Assembly: GCA_934663655.1 (NCBI GenBank)
Contig: CAKUKT010000063.1
Span: forward strand, 1-10,547
Origin: an uncultured Victivallaceae bacterium
GTDB taxonomy: Bacteria > Verrucomicrobiota > Lentisphaeria > Victivallales > Victivallaceae
Length of the DNA stretch: 10,547 nucleotides
Direction: 5' to 3'
Shown here: positions 6,849 to 10,547 of the stretch, one piece after another
Layout of the letters: the number at the start of each line of letters is the position of its first letter
Numbering within the stretch: position 1 is the stretch's first letter
The notes under the pieces: generated by a model
What the model was told of the DNA's origin: nothing
The model's input: only the letters and a program-made list of their open reading frames with translations
Databases searched by the model: none
Position numbers and translations under genes: made by a program

Positions 6849-7835
6849 TCATCTGGTGATGACGAGGGTACCGTTCCGGTCGCAGATCGGAACTTTGGCA
6901 AGAGTCCGGCCGATTTTCTGCTCAAAACGGGCGACGGCGGTTGCCACCCCGGTGAGCCGGCTGTTGTAATCGTGCACCATGAGGTAACCGCCGTGGACAA
7001 GCCGGGGATAGAAGAACTCCAGCCCGGCCAGCGTGGATTCCTCAAAATCGACATCGATCGACACCAGAGAGAAATGTTCGTCGATGCCGGCTGCGGTCTG
7101 GGGAAACAATCCCGGCCGGAGGACGATCTGGTCCGGATGTTCCATTTTCTCCATCACCGTCTGGATCGAAGTCTCCCGGAAAGCGGCAATAAAGGCGGGA
7201 TTGCAATGTTTCTTCTGCCGTTCCTCATCCGCTTCACCGGGATCGAAACCGGCGAAGGTGTCGAAGAGGTAGAGTTTCCGATCCGGCAGGAGCCGGTTGA
7301 TCAGCGCGGCGAACTCGCCCCGGAACACCCCCACTTCGGCCACCGCACCGTTGATATGGTTTCCGCAGATTTCGGCACAGAGCAATTCGAGGGTTTTGGT
7401 CCGTATATGATCGTTCCGGGACAACTCGGTGTCGCCCAGCCGATTCCGGCTATTCAGCTCGTCGGCCTCCACTTCCGGAACCAGACGGTAACGGTGCCGG
7501 ATGATCCGGGCGCATTCGGGCCCCAGTATCCGGGTGACCAGTTCATAGTCATGGTTGCGGTCATGAAGAACCTGGTTGTTGAAGCAGAAGATCATTTTCC
7601 GCGGATCGATGCCAAGTCTCCGGCTCTGCGCTTCAATTTCCGCGGCGGCGTCGCAGGCAACGACGACGGCATCGTATGAGCGACCGGACAGTTCCTCCGG
7701 GCGAATCACCTGTTTGCCCATACAACTGGTTCGTTCCCGGTTGTTGTCGACAAAAGCGGTGACCCGGTCGAGAGGAAGATGAAAATCAAGAATTGCTCCC
7801 AGTGCCCGTCCGGTTCCCCAAACGTAAATATCCAT
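6849..7835 (-). CDS. Two-domain protein: Rossmann-like N-terminus fused to TylF/MycF-type SAM-dependent methyltransferase
   Basis: In this 328-residue protein, the N-terminal part (about 1-90) begins DIYVWGTGRALG and continues to VTAFVDNN. This is a glycine-rich beta-alpha-beta start followed by an acidic strand end, as in nucleotide- or sugar-nucleotide-binding Rossmann segments found next to glycan-modifying enzymes. The C-terminal part (about 140-328) resembles macrocin O-methyltransferase: AEVGVFRGEFA (166-176) is SAM motif I, LYLFDTFAGFDPGE follows, and SIDVDFEEST (259-268) plus GGYLMVHDYNS (282-292) match the metal-binding region. Asp261, Asp263 and Asp289 are present, but the usual DD pair is His288-Asp289. 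The likely role is O-methylation of a sugar or glycan. The acceptor is unknown. The ATG has no clear Shine-Dalgarno. The gene is transcribed alone, divergently from the URO-D-like gene. Confidence 0.85.
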   Translation of the reverse strand: MDIYVWGTGRALGAILDFHLPLDRVTAFVDNNRERTSCMGKQVIRPEELSGRSYDAVVVACDAAAEIEAQSRRLGIDPRKMIFCFNNQVLHDRNHDYELVTRILGPECARIIRHRYRLVPEVEADELNSRNRLGDTELSRNDHIRTKTLELLCAEICGNHINGAVAEVGVFRGEFAALINRLLPDRKLYLFDTFAGFDPGEADEERQKKHCNPAFIAAFRETSIQTVMEKMEHPDQIVLRPGLFPQTAAGIDEHFSLVSIDVDFEESTLAGLEFFYPRLVHGGYLMVHDYNSRLTGVATAVARFEQKIGRTLAKVPICDRNGTLVITR

Positions 7836-7882
7836 ATTTTACTTTATAACCTGAACTTCTCATGTTTTTTCTCTCGACAAAT

Positions 7883-7910
7883 ACTCTAACACTGAATCGA
7901 AAAAAGTCAA
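7883..7910 (-). promoter_or_regulatory. Candidate sigma70 promoter of the methyltransferase gene
   Basis: On the minus strand, TTGACT (at 7910-7905) is a five-of-six match to the -35 box. It is followed after 16 bases by TAGAGT (7888-7883), a four-of-six match to the -10 box. Transcription would start about 40 bases before the ATG at 7835. The setting is AT-rich, which raises the chance of a random match. Confidence 0.45.
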
Positions 7911-7940
7911 TAGTTCCGCCAAATAAACTTGAATTTTTTC

Positions 7941-7969
7941 GTGTTAGAATTTTAAGATACAATTATAAT
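7941..7969 (+). promoter_or_regulatory. Candidate promoter toward the URO-D-like gene
   Basis: A perfect TATAAT at 7964-7969 lies 17 bases after GTGTTA, a weak three-of-six -35 box. A second -10-like TACAAT is directly adjacent at 7958-7963. A start near 7976 would place the first hairpin (7992) at the very beginning of the transcript. A weak -35 box would fit a promoter that needs an activator. Confidence 0.4.
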
Positions 7970-7991
7970 AGATTAAATTATCATGCGGACT

Positions 7992-8028
7992 TTCCCGGCG
8001 GCGGTTTCACGCTGAAACCATCCGGGAA
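7992..8028 (+). repeat. Nested inverted repeat (hairpin or operator) at the start of the URO-D leader
   Basis: The outer arms TTCCCGG (7992-7998) and CCGGGAA (8022-8028) are perfect complements. Inside them GGTTTCA (8003-8009), CGC (8010-8012) and TGAAACC (8013-8019) form a perfect 7-bp stem with a three-base loop. The whole is a 37-base stem interrupted by a 4/2 internal loop. It is followed by TTGTTTG, so early termination is possible, although the U-tract is imperfect. As DNA, the inner 17-base palindrome could be a repressor operator. Confidence 0.6.
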
Positions 8029-8048
8029 TTGTTTGCGAATGGACAAAT

Positions 8049-8084
8049 TCCTCCGACGCCGGCTTGCAATTCACTTCCGGAGGA
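8049..8084 (+). repeat. Inverted repeat covering a Shine-Dalgarno-like sequence
   Basis: TCCTCCG (8049-8055) is perfectly complementary to CGGAGGA (8078-8084), with a 22-base loop. The right arm contains GGAGG, but no ATG, GTG or TTG follows at a usable distance. It is therefore either a structural element or coincidence. Confidence 0.4.
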
Positions 8085-8101
8085 TATACAGTAGTTAAAC
8101 C

Positions 8102-8168
8102 GGTCCGGGGAGAGGATGGTTCGCCCCGCCCGCCCGGCACCGGGAAAGCTGCCGTCGCCTGCCGGACC
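8102..8168 (+). repeat. Long-range inverted repeat in the URO-D leader
   Basis: GGTCCGG (8102-8108) and CCGGACC (8162-8168) are perfect complements enclosing a 53-base GC-rich segment that has further short complementarities, for example CCC and GGG around 8140-8153. It could close a multi-stem RNA fold. GC-rich context raises the chance of accidental pairing. Confidence 0.35.
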
Positions 8169-8221
8169 AGAAACGTTGAAGCACGGGACAACGGCGGCGG
8201 AAAAACAACCAACCATCAAGC

Positions 8222-8225
8222 AGGA
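8222..8225 (+). promoter_or_regulatory. Ribosome binding site of the URO-D-like gene
   Basis: AGGA is followed by eight A-rich bases and the ATG at 8234. This unpaired A-rich stretch supports the chosen start. Confidence 0.55.
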
Positions 8226-8233
8226 AAACAAAG

Positions 8234-9295
8234 ATGACTTCGACCGAACGGGTAATGACCGCGGTGGCATTCAACCGACCGGACCGGGTGCCGTACTGGG
8301 ATGATCCCTGGGGAAATTTCCTCAGCGGTTGGCAGCGTTGGGCCGGGGTCGGTCCGGAGATATCCACCGCCGATTATTACGGGTCGGACATCTCCGGCGA
8401 AATCTGCCCCGACGAACGGTTTTTCGCCACCCGTGCCGGAGTGGTCAGCAGCGATGCCGGATACCTTTACCGGGATGACGGCTGGGGCTGGCTGGTGCGG
8501 GAACCGCTCACCGGCGCGGTGGTTTTCTCCGAACGGATTGCCCGGCGGCTGCCGGAGGGTATGTCGCTGGACAACCTTCGCTTCGACTCTCCGGAGGCTC
8601 CGGAACGATATACCCTGATCCCCGGACTCGCAGCTGCGGAACGGCGCGCCGGTCGCTGCGTGTTCGCCAAGAGCGGCGGCATCTATTGCCGGACGCAATT
8701 CCTCTACGGCGAGGAACAGCTGCTGATGGATATGTTGCTCGAACCGGAACGCGTTCATGAACTGATGGCCCGGGTCGCCGAATTTCTCACTACGCTCGCG
8801 CTGGAAAATCTGCGCCTGACCGACGCCTGGGAGACCGGGTTGTGGATCTGCGACGACATGGCCGGAGTGCAGGCGCCGCTTTTCAGTCCGGAAATGTTCG
8901 CTGAATTTCTGCTGCCGCTCTATAAAACCATGCTCGGCAAGATCCGCGCCGCCGGATGCAGACATATTTTCTTCCACAGTGACGGCAATATCATGCCGCT
9001 GCTCGAATTGCTGCTTGAAGCCGGTTTCGAAGGATTCAACCCGCTCGAACCGCGCTGCGGCATGGATTTGCCGACCCTGCGCGAACGCTTCGGGAAGCGC
9101 ATGGTGCTTTTCGGCGGAGTCTGCAACACGGAAATTCTGCCGCGCGGCGATCGCCTGGAGATCGAGTTTCATCTCCGTCCCCTGCTTGAAATGGCTCGGG
9201 ATGGCGGCATCATTCTCGGCTGTGCGTCAATCGGGGACGACATCGCGCCTGAAATCTATGATTTCTACCGGAAACTGGTGACGAAATACAGCTGA
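8234..9295 (+). CDS. Uroporphyrinogen decarboxylase superfamily protein (not HemE)
   Basis: This 353-residue cytoplasmic TIM-barrel protein belongs to the URO-D/MtaA/CmuA superfamily. It begins TSTERVMTAVAFNRPDRVPY, the usual start of the family. Later markers are FAKSGGIYC (144-152), ICDDMAGVQAPLFSPEMF (205-222), HIFFHSDGNIMPLLELL (244-260), GFEGFNPLEPRCGMDL (264-279) and LFGGVCNTEILPRG (292-305). It lacks the RQAGRY substrate motif of true HemE, so haem synthesis is unlikely. The His-X-Cys zinc motif of MtaA-type methyltransferases is replaced by HSD (248-250), so corrinoid methyl transfer is not supported either. The exact reaction is unknown. The start is supported by AGGA eight bases before ATG. 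The long leader (7976-8233) suggests RNA-level control, and the downstream convergent AraC gene may be its regulator. Confidence 0.9.
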   Translation: MTSTERVMTAVAFNRPDRVPYWDDPWGNFLSGWQRWAGVGPEISTADYYGSDISGEICPDERFFATRAGVVSSDAGYLYRDDGWGWLVREPLTGAVVFSERIARRLPEGMSLDNLRFDSPEAPERYTLIPGLAAAERRAGRCVFAKSGGIYCRTQFLYGEEQLLMDMLLEPERVHELMARVAEFLTTLALENLRLTDAWETGLWICDDMAGVQAPLFSPEMFAEFLLPLYKTMLGKIRAAGCRHIFFHSDGNIMPLLELLLEAGFEGFNPLEPRCGMDLPTLRERFGKRMVLFGGVCNTEILPRGDRLEIEFHLRPLLEMARDGGIILGCASIGDDIAPEIYDFYRKLVTKYS

Positions 9296-9313
9296 TAAAA
9301 AATTCCGGACGAC

Positions 9314-9349
9314 GCAACTTCACGGGACGAATAACTTACCGTGAGTTGC
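9314..9349. terminator. Hairpin between the convergent URO-D-like and AraC genes
   Basis: GCAACTTCACGG (9314-9325) pairs with CCGTGAGTTGC (9339-9349), giving 11 base pairs with one bulged T and a 13-base loop. It lies 18 bases after the URO-D stop. No U-tract follows on the plus strand. On the minus strand six U (bases 9302-9297) come 11 bases after the stem. It is probably the shared transcription end of both genes, in a non-classical form. Confidence 0.45.
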
Positions 9350-9422
9350 CGCGGGGAAACAGGCGGAACGGCTCAGATTTTCTTCCCGTTCCTCGCTCCC
9401 GAAACAACTTCACGGTCGCTTT

Positions 9423-10289
9423 TCACCGTCCGCCGTCGGAATTATCCATAACAATGCCCGGGGGAAGTTTTCCCGAACACCGACAAACGCTCGGGCGGAC
9501 TCCGAAACGACGGAAAAAGACGTTGCTGAAATAGAAATAATCGCGATAACCGCTTTCATTCGCGATCCGTTCGAGCGGAAGCCCGGTCATCACCAGCAGC
9601 CGGGCGGCATTGCGCAAACGGGTTTCCCGGATATGGACGCTGACACTCCGCCCCAGCCGGCGCTGAAATTCCCGATTGAGCCATCGCGGCGAAACCTGAA
9701 TCGCCCTTGCCACCCCACCTACGTTGAGTTCCGGATCAGCGAACCTCTTCTCAATGAACTCAATCCCGGCACCGCAGATATCCCGGTTTTGAGGATGAGT
9801 TCTGATCTGGACTGAAACCTGACCGGCCACTTCAACAATCGCCAGCAACAATGCATTGCGGAGCGCAATCAACAGTTCCGGCGACATGCCTCTGCCGGTG
9901 GCGGCGATGGCGTTGAGCAGATTGTCGAGCACCAGCGAGGCCGATCGGCAGTGGTTGGTGGGAATGGACATGCCGCGTCCCCCCCAACTCAACCGGAGTT
10001 CGTCCACATCAACGAATATCACCAGACAGTTGCCAGGCAGTTCGCCACCGTTATGCGGAGTATAAGGTGGAACCAGTTGAAACTTCGTTCGCTCCCCCTG
10101 TTCCCGGTCGGGTACCTCGAAAAGACGCAACTCCCAGCCGGTATGCGCATGAAACAACGAACCGCCGGCATGGCCGTCGGCGGCAACAAAAACCTCCATA
10201 TCGACGCCGGAATCCTTCGCAAGCAACCGGCGAAAATAGGTTTTCAGTTCATCAAAAGTGACCTGAAATCGCTGACCCTCACCACTCAT
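9423..10289 (-). CDS. AraC-family transcriptional regulator
   Basis: From the chosen start this is a 288-residue DNA-binding regulator. The N-terminal half has a cupin-like sensor pattern (GGSLFHAHTGWELRLFEV and QLVPPYTPH), as in AraC proteins that bind a sugar or other small ligand. The C-terminal ~100 residues carry the two helix-turn-helix units: ADPELNVGGVARAIQVSPRW with FQRRLGRSVSVHIRETRLRN, then GLPLERIANESGYRDYFYFS with FFRRFGVRPS. After GVRPS the usual Tyr is Cys. The start is uncertain. ATG at 10289 begins MSGEGQRFQVTFDELKTYF. In-frame ATG at 10358 or TTG at 10373 would add 23 or 28 residues, but the codons there are AT-rich and unlike the rest (AGT, TTA, AGA), and no start has a good ribosome site. 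It converges with the URO-D-like gene and is divergent from whatever lies to the right. Confidence 0.9.
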   Translation of the reverse strand: MSGEGQRFQVTFDELKTYFRRLLAKDSGVDMEVFVAADGHAGGSLFHAHTGWELRLFEVPDREQGERTKFQLVPPYTPHNGGELPGNCLVIFVDVDELRLSWGGRGMSIPTNHCRSASLVLDNLLNAIAATGRGMSPELLIALRNALLLAIVEVAGQVSVQIRTHPQNRDICGAGIEFIEKRFADPELNVGGVARAIQVSPRWLNREFQRRLGRSVSVHIRETRLRNAARLLVMTGLPLERIANESGYRDYFYFSNVFFRRFGVRPSVCRCSGKLPPGIVMDNSDGGR

Positions 10290-10301
10290 TTTTACCGATT
10301 C

Positions 10302-10320
10302 AGCCCAGGAGCTTCTCCAT
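10302..10320 (-). other. Possible short leader ORF before the AraC gene
   Basis: Reading the minus strand, ATG at 10320 opens a six-codon frame (Met-Glu-Lys-Leu-Leu-Gly) closed by TGA at 10302, in another frame from the AraC gene and 12 bases before its ATG at 10289. A G-rich stretch precedes it only weakly. Such short frames arise often by chance. Confidence 0.2.
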
Positions 10321-10437
10321 TTTTTGCCACCATTATCCGGTGATAAAATACTACTCATGGACAAATATATCAAATATCATGTAAACACCACTGGAGTTCG
10401 GCATTTTGCCTGTTCCGAAATTTACATTCAGTTATAT

Positions 10438-10466
10438 CATTTTTTACATCCATCCAATATTGTCAA
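10438..10466 (-). promoter_or_regulatory. Candidate promoter for the AraC gene
   Basis: On the minus strand a perfect TTGACA (10466-10461) has AAAAAT after 16 bases or AAAATG after 17, so the -10 box is only moderate. It overlaps the -35 box of the rightward promoter base for base, giving back-to-back divergent promoters. A leader of roughly 140 bases to the ATG at 10289 would follow. Confidence 0.4.
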
Positions 10467-10488
10467 AAGATCATGTTTTGACTATAAT
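10460..10488 (+). promoter_or_regulatory. Sigma70-type promoter reading out of the window to the right
   Basis: TTGTCA (10460-10465, five of six) is followed by a 17-base spacer and a perfect TATAAT (10483-10488). This is the best promoter match in the window. It would start transcription near 10495 toward an unseen gene beyond the right edge. Confidence 0.6.
10462..10482. promoter_or_regulatory. Perfect inverted repeat in the divergent promoter, candidate operator
   Basis: GTCAAAA (10462-10468) and TTTTGAC (10476-10482) are perfect complements separated by seven bases (GATCATG). The repeat fills the spacer between -35 and -10 of the rightward promoter and overlaps the -35 box of the AraC promoter. 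A regulator bound here would affect both directions. The adjacent AraC-family protein is the natural candidate, although that family more often uses direct repeats. Confidence 0.5.
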
Positions 10489-10547
10489 TTTAAATTGTAA
10501 CGAATAGATTTCTGCCGCCGAATTACCAGCGTGCTCCCCCCCCCGGG

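Larger units (their letters stand above)
7836..8233. other. Divergent intergenic region: AT-rich promoter half and GC-rich structured leader
   Basis: This gap of 398 bases separates the leftward methyltransferase and the rightward URO-D-like gene. The first part, about 7836-7985, is strikingly AT-rich and holds candidate promoters for both directions. The rest, 7986-8233, is GC-rich, has no credible ORF, and contains three perfect 7-bp inverted repeats in series: 7992-8028, 8049-8084 and 8102-8168. If transcription starts near 7976, the URO-D gene has a leader of roughly 260 bases. I could not match it to a known riboswitch by eye. Confidence 0.6.
10290..10547. other. Right-edge regulatory region upstream of the AraC gene
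   Basis: No protein gene is visible from 10290 to the window end. The stretch from about 10330 to 10510 is strongly AT-rich compared with the coding DNA, and it carries overlapping divergent promoter elements and an inverted repeat, described separately. The last bases include nine consecutive C (10536-10544) followed by GGG. Confidence 0.6.

Noticed and set aside
6840..7679. Plus-strand open frame of 279 codons opposite the methyltransferase
   Set aside because: No domain is recognisable, and the opposite strand carries clear SAM-methyltransferase motifs.
7862..8098. 78-codon plus-strand frame in the divergent intergenic region
   Set aside because: It runs through the AT-rich promoter area and the hairpin, has no ribosome site, and its translation has no recognisable feature.
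8079..8098. Shine-Dalgarno-like GGAGGAT suggesting a small gene in the leader
   Set aside because: No ATG, GTG or TTG follows within a usable distance, and the frame closes at TAA almost at once.
8216..9172. Minus-strand open frame of 318 codons opposite the URO-D-like gene
   Set aside because: The composition is typical of a shadow frame, no family motif is visible, and the plus-strand gene is well supported by conserved motifs and a ribosome site.
8234..9295. Calling the URO-D-like gene hemE
   Set aside because: The N-terminal RQAGRY substrate-binding motif is absent, and no other haem synthesis gene is nearby.
10536..10547. Run of nine C followed by GGG at the right end, considered as a functional G-rich/C-rich element or phase-variable tract
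   Set aside because: It lies at the very end of the sequence, so an assembly-end artefact cannot be excluded, and no downstream gene is visible to give it meaning.
1..10547. CRISPR array, insertion sequence, tRNA or rRNA gene, or toxin-antitoxin or defence system
   Set aside because: No regularly spaced repeats, transposase motifs, terminal inverted repeats, cloverleaf or rRNA-like sequence, or defence-type domains were seen on either strand.

Overview
The window is a GC-rich bacterial segment with ten protein-coding genes, no recognisable RNA gene, no mobile element and no CRISPR array. The combination of Rnf subunits, a stand-alone uroporphyrinogen-decarboxylase-like (URO-D superfamily) protein that is not HemE, and an AraC-type regulator would suit an anaerobic or fermentative Gram-negative bacterium of the PVC group, with Lentisphaerota/Victivallales as my best guess. 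That assignment is inferred from gene content only; no marker gene is present.

Block A (1-2911, + strand) is a tightly coupled operon cut by the left edge: the 3' part of rnfG, then rnfE, an AMMECR1-domain protein and a GT4 glycosyltransferase. Every junction is a 4-bp overlap (ATGA, GTGA, ATGA), so the four genes are probably translated in a coupled way. RnfG and RnfE are membrane subunits of the ion-pumping ferredoxin:NAD oxidoreductase. RnfE's usual partner RnfA does not follow in the slot it often occupies; AMMECR1 and a glycosyltransferase are there instead. RnfE also ends in a CX2CX2C cysteine cluster.

Block B (3023-6548, - strand) is a tripartite efflux or export cassette in the order macA-like adaptor, LolD/MacB-type ATPase and MacB/FtsX-type permease. 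It converges on block A across a 111-bp gap with two small hairpins. No TolC-like outer-membrane partner is in view. Block C (6849-7835, - strand) is a two-domain protein: an N-terminal nucleotide-binding-like Rossmann segment fused to a TylF/MycF-like SAM methyltransferase. It lies upstream of block B on the same strand, separated by 297 bp of hairpin-rich DNA.

Block D is a divergent and then convergent arrangement. From a 398-bp AT-rich to structured intergenic region (7836-8233) the methyltransferase reads left and a URO-D-family protein (8234-9295) reads right. The URO-D gene converges on an AraC-family regulator (about 9423-10289, - strand). The right edge holds a good sigma70-type promoter pointing out of the window (TTGTCA, 17 bp, TATAAT at 10460-10488), back to back with a TTGACA for the AraC gene. 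A perfect GTCAAAA/TTTTGAC inverted repeat spans the shared region. This suggests that the AraC protein controls the unseen gene to the right.

Nothing here is clearly a new defence or mobile system. The most worthwhile leads are the structured leader upstream of the URO-D gene, the operator inside the divergent promoter at the right edge, and the unusual rnfE-AMMECR1-GT4 coupling with the RnfE cysteine tail.
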